From the NCBI GenBank assembly GCA_004335835.1, contig RWJK01001958.1, positions 102,969 to 166,968 on the forward strand: a stretch of DNA of 64,000 nt. The letters are read 5' to 3'. The translations under genes were made by a program, and so were the position numbers. The stretch is from Scenedesmus sp. ARA3 (lineage: Eukaryota > Chlorophyta > Chlorophyceae > Sphaeropleales > Scenedesmaceae). Positions 1 through 17,459 of the stretch are shown here, in pieces. The notes beneath the pieces were generated by a model. That model saw only the letters and a list, made by a program, of their open reading frames with translations. It did no database searches and had not been told where the DNA came from. Numbering within the stretch: position 1 is the first letter of the stretch; the number at the start of each line of letters is the position of its first letter.

Positions 1-5955
<5,955 letters not shown>

Positions 5956-6751
5956 GGGTCACAGCCGCAGCGCCTTTGTCTATAGGACCCGGAAGCGATG
6001 ATGTTTGCAACTTAAAGGAATTTAGTGAGCTCGCACCTTTGCTGTATCAGCCATGCTAGCTAGGCGCCAAGCTTGTCTCCAGTTCCAAACGGCCTCTTCT
6101 TGTCTCCTGTCCCTTGGCTTGCTGTGTGTGTCTGAGAGCGAACTGCTGCTTCAGACGTGGTTTAGTGAGCTTGTATTTACAACGAAGTGTGATGGTAGCG
6201 GTGCTGATCACGCGGAAAAGGTGCTATGACTTCACAGCAGAAAGGTTGGCCCGTATGAAATGCCACAGCAGTCAATGATACCTCTGCAAATGGTCAGAGT
6301 GCTCCGTGAGGGGCTGTCTTACTGAGCGGTCTGTGAGTGGTTCGCGCTTCTCTTGAATTCGAACACCCCCAGTAACATCACAGTCACCCACGGCAGATCA
6401 ACTCGACAATCATTTAAAGCTGCTATTTTGTACACTGTGTATGTGTTGATCGGTGTGCTTGCATGTGGACTCTGACACCAGCATCCGAGTGACACTGCAC
6501 ACCCAGCTCCATTGATGTATCCGCTTCATTTGCTGTCGTTTCAGCGTCAACCAGCTTTATCAGAGACTCTTTGATCTCTTTGCGACGTTTCGACAAGCAG
6601 CACTTGTGTCGCAAGTACATCCAATGCTCATACAGTTCACATGCCTACAGTGACCAGATGTGCTTACTAGTAACACTCTAGTGTTGGTGTGCATTGTAAT
6701 GTTGCCTCACTTTTGAAGGGGGGCTCATGCAGCGCAGCTGGCGCCCCTAGC
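5956..6751. promoter_or_regulatory. Divergent intergenic region between the DDM1-like and Rab genes
   Basis: This roughly 0.8 kb stretch separates two divergently transcribed genes, so it should hold both promoters and 5' UTRs. It is AT-richer than the flanking coding DNA. It may include a short alternative 5' exon for the DDM1-like gene at 6054-6037. I see no clear TATA box, repeat or RNA gene. Confidence 0.5.
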
Positions 6752-8053
6752 ATGTTGCCGCAGCAGGAGCAGCACCAACAGGAGCAGCAGCAACTGCAGC
6801 GCCACCAACAGGGTTCTCTTCCCTCCCAACGAATACAGCAGACGAGCACACACCAGGACGCTGAGCAAGACAATGCTGCTGCGGCTGCACACAGCGATGC
6901 TGGCATGGCGGCAACAGCAGCACACGCTGCACCAGAAGCTGCACCGCTTGTGGGCGATGCGGAAGCACAGCAGCTAGGCAGCAGCGGCAGCGGCGAGTAT
7001 GCTGATGCAGATGCTGACGAGGACGAGTATGAAGAGGAGGACGAAGATGGCAGCGAGGCTGGCAGCCAGGGCTCGCTGCCGCTGATGCAGCAAGCCTGGA
7101 AGCCAGACTACACCTTCAAGGTGCGCTGCGGGCCGCACACACTGGCAGCACATGCTGCGCATCCTGCTTCCTGCAAGCCTGCGCGCTGGGTTGCGGTTTG
7201 CGTGGCAGCTGGCCATGCATGCCCTGAACCTGTGCTGTGTTGATGCTCAACATTCCACATTCCACATCCCATGGTGCTCCCTGCAAGCCTGGATGCTGGT
7301 TATGGTGTGCATGGCAGCTGGCCATGCATGCCCTGAACCTGTGTTAATGCCCAACTCACCAACAGCAGCTATGAGCTTGCCGTGCCACAGCAAGCATCTA
7401 TGCCGCAGTGCACCATACACCCAACAGTCTGCGTGTCGGCGCACCCCACCACTCACTGCACTGCTGCCTTGGCTGCCCCGGCACTGCGCGCGTACTGCGT
7501 TGCTGGGCCCTGCCAGGTGCTGCTGGTGGGCGACAGCGGCGTGGGCAAGACCTGCCTGGTTATGCGCTTTATCGCTGACAAGTTTGAGGACCACCTGCCC
7601 GCCACAGTGGGTGAGATGGGGGGCTGCTGACACCAGCAGCGCCACATCAGCAGCGCCACATCAGCAGCGCCACATCAGCAGCTGCCATGCACGGCCTGAG
7701 CTGGGCAAGCATTGCAGCGGCACGCTGTGTATGGGCCTGCCTGCAGCAATGGCAGTGCTGCTCCTAGCCTAGGGCTCTGAGCACACTTGACGTGGCTCTG
7801 TTGCAGCTGCTGGGCGCTTGGCGTTGCGCACAAGCTTGCAGCATCTTGCAGGGGTCGGGGACATGCAGCTGGAGCAGACTAGCACCTGCAGCGTGCCCAG
7901 CAGCAGTAGGCAGCACTAGCACTCAGCAGCGGGAGCATGCAGTGCCTGCTTGGCCTCGCAGCGCAAGCTGCCAGATGCCACTAGGCAGCAGGGCATGAGG
8001 CACATGTGCAGCTGCTCATACTCGCATATCTCAAGTTGCCCCCTGTCTCCTGG

Positions 8054-8091
<38 letters not shown>

Positions 8092-8325
8092 AGGCGTGGA
8101 CTTTTGCGTGAAGCGCATGCTGGTGCATGACCTGCAGGTGGGCTGCCTGGGGGCCAGCAGCAGCAGCAGCAGCCGTGCTGTACTAGTGGCACCAGCAGCA
8201 GCGGGTATGCCAGCAACATCAAAGCAGAACTAAACCCTAAACAGAACTCTACAGCACGCAGCATCGGCTTGCTCACATTGCAGGCAGGTCCTGTGTCACC
8301 ACCACACAGCTCCGTCTGTCCCACC

Positions 8326-8357
<32 letters not shown>

Positions 8358-9290
8358 ATGCTGCTGGTATGCGCAGGTCAAGTGCACCATCTGGGACACT
8401 GCCGGCCAGGAGCGCTTCCGCGCGCTGACCAGCACCTTCTACCGCGGGGCCAAGGGCATCATCTTCGGTGAGAACCAGCTGCAGCAGCTTGCTGCATCTG
8501 CTGCGCCTATAGCATGCCCCAGCTGCCTGGCTGGCTTGGACCATAGCAACTGGCAGCAGCAGGGCTCCACCAACAGCTCACCCTGCAGCTCTCCTGCACC
8601 TGCTGTAACTGCCGCCTGCTGTAACTGCTGGCTGCAGTGTATGACGTCACGCGGCGCGAGACGCTGGCCAGCCTGGGCTCCAGCTGGATGGCTGAGCTGG
8701 ACAGCTACGCGCCGCACCCGCACGTGGCGCGCATGGTGGTGGCCAACAAGGTGGACGCGGTGAGCGCTCCTGCTGCTGCTGCTGCTGCCGCTGCTGCTGC
8801 TGCTGCTGTGCAGGCTTGATTAAGCTTGACCATCCAGGGCCTTCTTTTTTGCAGGAACTACTAGGTTGTATTGCAGTTGCCATGTCTACATGTGTTGGTG
8901 CCGGGTTGACTGCATATAAAGATGTGCAGCATATTGTAGGTGACACCATCACGATGCTGCCCTCCACATTGCACCGACTTCCTTGCTCGCCTGTTGCTGC
9001 TGCTGCTGCTGCCGCTGCATCAGCATGCGTCGCGCCAGGTCAGCTGGCAGGAGGGCGCCGACTTTGCGCAGCGCCACGGCTGCCTGTTTGTGGAGGCGTC
9101 CGCGAAGCAGAACATTGCCGTGGGGGTGGCCTTTGAGGAGCTGGTGCTGCGCATTCTAGACACGCCGGAGCTGCTGGCAGAGGCGGAGGAGGAGGAGCAG
9201 CAGCAGCTGCTGCAGCACGGCAGCCGCAGCATCAACCTGGCAGCGCCTGCAGCTGCAGGTGCCGGCTACTCAGTCAGCTGCAGCTGCTGA
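6752..9290 (+). CDS. Rab18/RABC-type small GTPase with acidic N-terminal extension
   Basis: Exons 6752-7120, 7517-7610, 8094-8137, 8377-8467, 8638-8759 and 9024-9290 give 328 residues in continuous phase. The GTPase core begins at about residue 117. It shows GDSGVGKT (128-135), switch I ending [19 protein letters not shown] and the EASAK box, and the tail ends in CSC for prenylation. The YDVTRRET and [14 protein letters not shown] stretches are closest to the plant RABC/Rab18 group, which acts on ER and lipid-droplet membranes. The first exon adds about 115 residues rich in Gln, Ala, Asp and Glu that ordinary Rabs (about 210 residues) lack. The start is the first in-frame ATG of the open exon. 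The acceptor at 9024 was chosen over 9039 because it restores the usual spacing after NKVD. Confidence 0.9.
7170..7352 (+). repeat. Tandem duplication inside Rab intron 1
   Basis: A 32-nt block at 7203-7234 recurs exactly at 7312-7343. Weaker similarity extends on both sides (CCTGCAAGCCTG upstream, ATGCTCAAC versus ATGCCCAAC downstream). The 109-bp period matches the exon-border duplications elsewhere in the window, but this copy is wholly intronic. Confidence 0.8.
7634..7681 (+). repeat. 14-bp tandem repeat in Rab intron 2
   Basis: Three exact copies of CAGCAGCGCCACAT lie head to tail at 7634-7675, followed by a partial fourth. They sit just inside the intron whose donor follows 7610. Confidence 0.85.
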
Positions 9291-10940
9291 CGGTTCCGTA
9301 GAGGGCGGCGCTGTGTGCTGTGTGGGAGCCGTGGGCTGGTGCGTGAGCAGGGCGCAGTAGATGTTGGCTGCTGCTGGCCAACGAGTGACACGATGTTGCG
9401 CGATGACAATGTCATGTCACAGCAGCGTACGGCTTCAGCTGTGCGTATGCTGCGCAGCATGCGGTGCGCAGCAGAATCGGCTAGCACGCCCATGTTTCCT
9501 GGCCTCATCGCAGCAGCAGAGCAACGCCTCTGCGTGTACTGTTGCTGCTGCTGCAGCTTGTATCATAATCATGTTGCTCGCTCGCCTAGATGACCAGGCA
9601 GCCCGCCTGGCGGTGTCCGCTAAGCCAGGCAGGATGTTTCCACCTGGGGTGCATTGCCTCTGGAGCCTGTGGCATACGCCATGCCCTACTCCACGGCCAG
9701 TTGCCATTTGCGCCGCTGAAGACGCATTGTCCATCTGCTGTGTACGCTGTGCTGTGTGTGTGTGCAACGGGTGAGCAGTGGCTGCAAATTGTTCCCACTG
9801 TTTATATTCTTCTTTGCCCAGCTGGCATATGCCATGGCCATGGTGTGTTGCGCAGCCTGCTGTTGCTGATGGTGCCATCATGCTGGCATGACGGGTCAGC
9901 TCCTAAGTGTAATGCAGGGTGTTGGATTAGGTGGTTGCCCGATGAGCCTGTCATTGGCTCAAAAAACGCGCTGTGTTCCCGTCGTGTGAACACACCAATC
10001 GTTCTGTTCTGTCAAAAGATTCAAGGGCTGCAGCTGACATGAGGCTCAACCACACGTGAGCAGACGAAGCCAAACCGGCTGTGGCCACCTGCTTGGCCTG
10101 CTGAAGCCAGCAGCCAGCATTTGTGCTATCAGCAGTGTGCCTGCCACACAGACTTGCAGCATGCTGCAGTGACCGCATACTGGGAATGTAGTCATTTGCG
10201 CTTCCAGCCGACTTTCGGAAGGTCCTTCGTTGTCCCCTTTGCGGTTGTCTGTGATTGTCGTCGTGCAGTGGCTGCTGCAGCAAGCTGCCAGCTTGCTCCA
10301 GTGGATGCTCAGCCTTGAGCCTCATGGCATCATGGCATGTGCACCTGGCATATGCCATGCATGTGCAGTCAGCATGCTGGCGCCAGCTGGCTGTGGGACC
10401 TGTTCCACTTCCAGTGTCGCAGGTTCCTATGCCGCACATGTGCATACCGAGTCACCGAGTACGTGTATGGGAGCTTTGAACGAGCAAAGATGGACGTCAC
10501 ATCTCCTTAGTGCAGTGCAAAGTGCCCAGCAGCGGGCAGATTTGGCGGGTTGCTTGGTGAGCGAAGTGGCACTCCGCGCCGCCATTGATAAATTCATATA
10601 TGTTCAATGGATCCTATTGGTTTGTGATGGCTGTTGATACACCGGCTGCGGCTCGAACTTGAAGCAGTACCCCAAATATAACCTGCGGTGGGTGGGCCCA
10701 AACATTCACCTGCCGTCGTCGCATCCAGCGAAAAAGTTATTTCACCATGGTTGCATCTCTTTCGAACGGTTTTATATAGATCAAAGGAATAGTTGAGAAC
10801 TGCTGCCCAGGATGCTCCATAGTAGCCCTATTTAGTAAAAGCCACGCACACGGTCTAGAGACAGAAGAACAAGAAAACTATCATTTGCACTCCAGCAAGC
10901 TGGAGCTGACAGTCACCGGGCACGGCATCACCCCGGCAGC
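9291..10940. other. Intergenic stretch, no gene seen
   Basis: The region between the Rab stop and the DUF2156 start holds only short open frames without family resemblance or good splice continuity. The left part is presumably Rab 3' UTR. The right end includes a TATA-like element at 10773-10778. Confidence 0.5.
10773..10778 (+). promoter_or_regulatory. Possible TATA box for the DUF2156 gene
   Basis: TATATA within TTTTATATAGATC lies 163 bp before the ATG at 10941 in an AT-rich patch. The position is compatible with a short 5' UTR. Transcript start is unknown. Confidence 0.3.
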
Positions 10941-13900
10941 ATGATCCGAATACTGGCCATCCTGCTGATCCCCGCCGGGCTTGTGCTATGCCTGATCCAC
11001 GTGCTGGTAGTTGTGTATGCAGTGCTGCTGCGGGCAGCTCGCTGTCTGACCCAGCAAGTCACTCGGCGGGTGTGCGGACGAGGCCAAGGCAGGGCCACGG
11101 CCGAGGAGAATGGCGTTCCAGAAGTTGTGCGCAGTGTCAAGATGCAGGGGCTGCAGATAGAAGCCGCAGGTGAGACAGCCGGTGGCGGTTGCTCCTCACG
11201 CAGTACGTGTGCCAGCAAAGCCAGCTGGCAGGTCCCAAGCTGGTGCATGTGTGCAGGCAACCGACTCACGGTTGCAAGTCCAGCCTGCGTTGCATATCAT
11301 AGGGGCACACACTTCCCTGGTTGTGCTTCATTGAACCAATTGTCGTTGTGGCCTGCTTCTGGTGATTCTGGCGCTGCTGCAGGCTGCATCTTGGTGCGGG
11401 ATGAGCCCACGTCCCTGCAGCAGCAGGAGGTGCTGCGCCTGTTTGAGGCGCACGGCTCAGCCAACGCCAACTGCTACACCGCGTTCTCAAACCCTGAGAT
11501 CCAGGTGTTCCTGGCGCCAAACCGCGGCTGCATGCTGTACACCGTGGCGCAGCACTGGGCACACACCATTGTGTGCGCGACAGGCGACCCACTCTGTGAG
11601 CCTCAGCACACGCTGAGCATGCTGCAGCTGTTCAAGGCTGCCTTCCCTGACGCCATCTTCATCGATCTCAGCAAGGCTGCTGCGCAGCTGCTGGCTGCGG
11701 AGGGCGGCGTGACCATCACTGACCTCGGGTGTGAGACGACCATCGATGTGCAGCAGTTCCACTTTGAGTTCAACAAGGTGCGCAACGCAGCAGCAGCAGC
11801 AGCAGCAGCAGCACGGCGCATGTCAGCCAGTTGGGATGAGGTTTGTCCACTGCAGCGTTCTCTGGCACACATGCTGAAGCACGCCCATTCCCAGCAGGTG
11901 GAGCAATGCATGCTCCTCAGGTGGTGTAACTGTCGTGTGCAGCTAACAATTGAGCTGGCTGCTGCCCGCTGCCTGCTGCAGAAGACGAAGCACATTCGGC
12001 GCCGTGCTGAGGTGGCGGCCAAGGCAGGCCTGGTGGTGGAGGAGGTGGGCGGTGGCAGCAGCGCGGCACTACGGGACGACCTGCGCCAGATGGCGCGCGA
12101 GTGGTGAGCATTGGGGTGGTGCTGGCAGACACTGCCTGGATGTGCTGTTTTCTGCAGTGTGCTAGCTGGAGGCAATGCTTTTGAAACTGCGCACATTCAG
12201 CTTGCAGGATCCATGGCAGCCAACAGCACAGCATTGCGCACCCTTCCAGCTGAGCGCCTGGGATGCCACCAGCATGCGTAAGGCCCTGACTCCTGCCTCT
12301 GCAATGCTGCCTCTCGTCCCGCTGCCTGTGTCTGCACACTGCAGGCAGCAGGGCAAGGCCTGCAGTGATGACATCAAGGTCTTCAGCAGGGCCCTACCCT
12401 GGGAGGCTGTGGGCCAGGAGAAAGGCGTGCGCGTGTTCATTGCACGGGCACTGGCCCCTGGGGAGGCGCCACCGGCAACCCCAGCTGCTGCTGCAAAGCT
12501 GCTGGTAGGCAAGGGGCCAAAGCAGCAGCAGCAGCAGGAGGAGTTGAGTGCTGCAGCGGTGCAGCAGCAGGGGGCTGGCCAGCTGAGCCGCAAGCAGCGC
12601 AAGCTGCGGGAGCGGGCAGCGCGCATCAGAGCCCTGCAGGAGGCAGCAGGGGGCAATGCGGCAGCAGCAGCTGCAGCTGGCGACGCTGCTGGTGATGCGC
12701 TGGACAGCCCTCAGCAGAGCGAAGATGCAAGCCGCGACATTCTCGTCATCATTGCTGACCAGGACACAAACAAACAGCAGCAGCAGGATGAGAAGCAGCA
12801 GCGAGGCAGCCAGGCCGCAGCAGGTTTCAAAAGCGACAAGCTAGCTGCGCTAGCTAGCGATGAAGTAGTGCTCGAGCTGGCACCCTTCAAGGTGGGCAAG
12901 GGCCCCTCTTGGACCGCAGAAAGCAACAGCAGCAGCACCGGCATCAGCAGCAGCGCAAGCACTGATGCTGCAGCGGCGCCCGCTGCTGGCCCCATCCCGC
13001 GCATCCATGCGTGCATTGTGCTGGACCCTGTCTACAGCAGCGGCCGCGTCATCGGCTACACCGCTGAGCGCAGCTTCCTGCACCCGCGCGGCGTGAAGGG
13101 CGCGGTGAAGCTGCTGCAGCGGCACACACTGGCGCTGCTGCGGGCTGAGGGCTACTCGCTGCTCAACTTGGGCCTGGCTGTGGGCTACGAGGTCAAGCCA
13201 GGTGTGTGGGGGCTACTGTGGCTCGCAGTGCAAGGAGGTGTGGCAGCAAGGTGTTGACTGTTGCACATGTCGCTAGTAAATGTTGTTGTGGGCGACCAGG
13301 TCAGGCCATTTGCGCCGTCTGCTTGCTGTGCGGGGCAATGCGGTTGCAAGCTGCTCACCACCAGGATCTCCAACCCCGCCTTGCTGTACTGTTTGTTCCA
13401 CTCATCGTGTGTCTGGGCGTGTCAGATTGATGTGTGCAGCAGATTGGACCTGGGCCCTGGCCTGGCACGTGAGCTCTGCTGCGGGAGGTACCCATACACT
13501 GATGTGACTGCTGCCGCCATCCTGTGTGGCCCATTTTGCCGCAGGTGTCCACCATGGCTTCCGCGACTGTGCCTGGCTGACGACTTCGCTGCAGCTGTGC
13601 TACAAGTACGCCAACAGCCTGTACGCCTTCCACAACCTGGCACACACCAAGGCATGGTGAGGGCGCCAGGCAGCAGCAGGGGCAGCACTGACTGCAATAC
13701 TGTGCGCATTGCCCTGCAGTGGCAGCTAGTGTGGAATCCTGCGCATGCTAACAACGTTGTTTGAGCGGGGTTGACGGTGCGCCTTCGTGTGCCTGCAGTG
13801 CAGCTCAGCTGCACCACGCAGCCAGTGCATTCCTCATCACAAACGCTGCTGGTTTCCCCGTGCATCTCTTCTCCTTGCTGCAGCTGGGGTGGCGGCTATG

Positions 13901-14124
13901 CGGCCGACAGCGACAGCTACAAGTTTGCCGAGGCGGTGCACCTGGTGCGCAAGTATGCTGCGCTGCCTGCCGCGTGGAGCTGCCCCGTGGGCGACGGCCC
14001 CTTCAACGCCGGGGTGTGCTTCCGCCACTTTGGGCTGTATGGTGACCCCTGGGAGCTGCTGCTGTTCTGGCGCTACATGGCGGGCAGCAGCCAGGCGGCA
14101 GCGACGACATGCGACAACGAATGA
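10941..14124 (+). CDS. Membrane-anchored DUF2156 protein (MprF/lysyl-PG synthase C-terminal-like)
   Basis: Exons 10941-11169, 11383-11777, 11982-12103, 12345-13201, 13545-13656 and 13884-14124 give 651 residues in phase. Residues about 3-30 form one hydrophobic segment. The remainder resembles the GNAT-like DUF2156 domain: a VTITDLG region followed by FNKKTKHIRRRAEVAAKAG, then VRVFIARA, GRVIGYTAERSFLHPRG, LLRAEGYSLLNLGLAVGYE, and a C-terminal ANSLYAFHNLAHTKA region. In bacteria this domain transfers aminoacyl groups from tRNA to phosphatidylglycerol; whether the algal protein does so is unknown. A low-complexity Gln/Ala/Ser insertion of about 170 residues, encoded by exon 4 (about 12510-12990), splits the domain. 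Confidence 0.72.
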
Positions 14125-17100
14125 TGCTTGCGGTAGTTGATGCTGGTTTGGTTGCTTTTGACAGAAAGTGCCAGCCCCTGCTGGCAGCTGGCAGGAGGCG
14201 CAAGGCTGAGGGCGGCTGAGTGACTGTACATGCATATGGGTGTGGCGAGGGGGCCAGGTCCCGGCCACTGGTTGCGGCAGGAGCTTGTTTTGCGATACAT
14301 CGCTGATGTAGTGAACCCTATGTAGCATCAGGGGTGAGTCTTTGCCACGTTGCTAAGGCAACATGGTGGGTTGATGTTGGTGGCTGTCATGGCGGCGCAG
14401 CAGTTTGGTTCAGAGTACACAGCAGGCAGGTGGAAGCAGGTATGTAGGGACACAATCTTGCTCATGAGCTGTGAATGAATGATCGGACATCACACCAGGC
14501 ATAGTGCCGACGCCAGCTGCAGCATGATATGTGTGCATGCAGCCACAGTTGGGCAGGCTAGTCAGAAGAAATCTCACCCTCAGGTGCAGCGCAGCGATGA
14601 GCTTGGCATGGGCACGCAGCCAGAACCAGATCCATATCAGTAGCAGGTGTTTAGTGTATGTCCTGTAGTATGTTGGATTTGCACAGGCATGTGCGCCAGT
14701 AGGATTTCTGGCACTGCAGCTGCGTTGGAAGATTCAGTCTGCCAGGGGTTGTTGCATTGCCTGGTTGTGGTTTTGCCTGTGTTGTGTGCTGTGTGCTGGC
14801 CTAGCGTGCCAGCCTGTTGCAGGCATACCCGAGTCAAAACTGGCCAACAACCCCAAAGGTGACAATGTGCACAGTACAGCTTCCTACGTAGGATACTGCA
14901 TACACGATGTTGTGGAGCAATACACACACAGCGCGTTGAACACACCCACTGTGATCGCTTGTTTATGGCAAGCACGCACTGGCCGCACAGGCTTGACAGT
15001 GTTGCCTAGGTTTGGCGCCGGCTGAAAGGCGCATCAAATGTTTTTGACACTGTTGTTGCTAGGTTGCTAGGTTGGGTCAGGCATCAGGTTGGGTCAGGAA
15101 TCAAACGGTGTCGTGCTTGTTGCTGCGTTTCAGATGGTGTATGCAATGGGTGCGTGTCAGGTTGTGGCTGTGCATGCTGTTGTTGCCCAGCACACAGTCT
15201 GCACAACACGATGGCCGTCCCCTGTGTTGAGCAGAGTATCAGCTGTGTTTCTCTGCGCAAGCGGTTGGCAAGGTGGTGCGTACTACGCTGCATGCTGGTT
15301 GCGCCTGGCACCTTGGCACTGCGCAGCCCGCGTAGCTGGCGCTTGCAGAGGGAGTAGCCCCACCTCAAACGTAATGCCAACGAAATGTATGTCTGCGCCG
15401 CATGTTTGGCGCACGTTGTTGTGTGAGCGTGCCTGCAAACTTAACTTAAGTGTGCCAGCCCTGCTCAGCAGGCTGTGAACACCAACTCGTGAGATCTGTT
15501 TGGTCTCGATGCACACGGCTGGCGTGCTGTGCACTTGGCAGCAGCAAGCTGCCAATATCTTTCATGCATGGAGTTGCCTGGCCTCGGTGGTCGCGGTGCA
15601 GTTGCTGGTTGCTGTTAGTAACACAACGTAGTACAGCATGGCATATCTTTACCTTACTCTGGTGTTTCAGATCGTGCACGAGCTTGCAGCCTTTGGTGTT
15701 GGTGTTGGTGCTGTTGCACTGCAGCTTTCTCGTGCTGTTGTTTGAGGGCTTGTTCTGAGAGTGGCAAGAGCACTGGAAGAGCAAAACACCGTCCCATTGG
15801 TGTTTTTGGATTTGCGTCTTTTTGGCAGCATAGGCCAGTCGGTTGCTCCGCACAAACGCTGATGTTATGCCACGTCAATCAATATGCGTAGGTTCCTGGC
15901 TTTTGCATACCATGTAATGATTGTGTTGATGGCACTGCTCACCAGTTGACCAAAAGGCTGCCGCTGCCGGTGCCGTAACGCATGTTACAAGTAGGTGTTG
16001 CAGTTGCACACTTGCATGTGTACAGGAGAGCGTTGGATGCACAACGGCGCCTGATGCCCTCACACTTTGCGACAGTCATGTTTGCAGTGTATTTATGCAG
16101 CGAATGCAGTGTGCAGTCATGTCTGCAGCAACCTGGACTCGTTGTGGCAGTGATTGACTCTCACCAAGGTGTGAGTAGCTGTGGACAGCCATGGTTGTAA
16201 GGCACTGGTGGCTGCGTGCTGCAGTGTGCACTGGGGGGCGTACAGGGTCGCACACAGTACACCCGCAGGTAACGGTGTATGCGTGTGCCACACAGTACTA
16301 GTGCCATGGATGCAGCTGGTGGTAGAGCTTGGGTGTCTGTCCACGCGTGCAGCCACTTGAGCCTTGTCACGTGACAGTCGAGGGACACACGGCACAGCAA
16401 CACATGTCTTGCTTCAGACGTGTCCAATGCGTCTTGGGTGTCCTGCCAGTTTATGAATGAACGCATGCACGCTGTAACTCTTTATACTGGCATGTGTTCA
16501 TTTGTTTGAGGCATCAGCTTTCAACTACTGGGCAGCTGCTTGGTATAGCGAAACCTGGGATGGAGACCTTTCATCCAGCCTGGATGACCCCTGCTATGGC
16601 TGGGGCCCCACTTGGCAGTTGTGGTTGGTTGATGTGGTTTATGGCGGGTTCTGGGGGTGGAGATTGGACCGCGACTGTGTAAGCAAGCGAGTTCATTCCG
16701 TCAAACACAAGCCCTTGAAGCCCTGGCACAACGAACAGCAACTGTTGCATGCACAACACGGTGTCCCGTAGAAGCTTCCCGCACTGCCGTGTTTCAAGCG
16801 GAAATCCGTGTACACGCTACGATCATCCATCTTTCTGAACAGATACTCAAAACACTTGACGACAGGTTCACTGGTTGGGATCTGGGTGACAATAGCAGTG
16901 CCAGCTGCTGCTGCTCAACAGCTGCTCTGGCACAGGAGCACAGCAGGCACAGCAGCACCAAACTTCTCTTGACTCTTGCACAGCTTCAACAGAAGCAGCA
17001 GGTGATGCTTGTACCGTCGCTGACTGAACATACTTACTTGAGTGTTCAGCACTGGACATTACTCATCAGACATCTCAGCTGTGGCAGCAGAACTTGATCA

Positions 17101-17459
17101 GCTGACGACACCATAAGCAACATGCACATCTTTCGCTTCACCAGGTGCTTGCACAGCAAAGATCTTGATTTACAAGCAGCTGTGTCTGAACATGGCAGGA
17201 AGGGGCCACCAGTAGAACAGCTGCATCATTGTTCTCTCGTTCTCTCGTTAAAAACCCATGCGCCCAAGTACCCGCTGCGCCCAGGAGCACGTTACGTCAT
17301 AAGTGCTTGAAAAATAATGCCGGCATCTTGACCAGTCAAGACATACATTTGACCCTTGAATGTGGTGTACCATTGTTTGTGCGTGGGACTGCAGGCGCAG
17401 TTGCAGTAGCACACCGAAACAGCAGCAGCAGCAGCAGCAGTACCCGGTCATCTGCCAGC
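14125..17459. other. Intergenic stretch, no gene seen
   Basis: This 3.3 kb stretch has only short open frames and GT-rich simple sequence, such as GTTGGT repeats around 15698-15715 and a doubled GGTTGGGTCAGG near 15070-15100. The last few hundred bases before 17460 are presumably promoter and 5' UTR of the rhomboid gene. I found no tRNA, rRNA or transposase signal. Confidence 0.5.

Noticed and set aside
16494..16771. Possible small Trp-rich protein (about 89 codons)
   Set aside because: No family resemblance, no splice context and an intergenic base texture; insufficient to call a gene.
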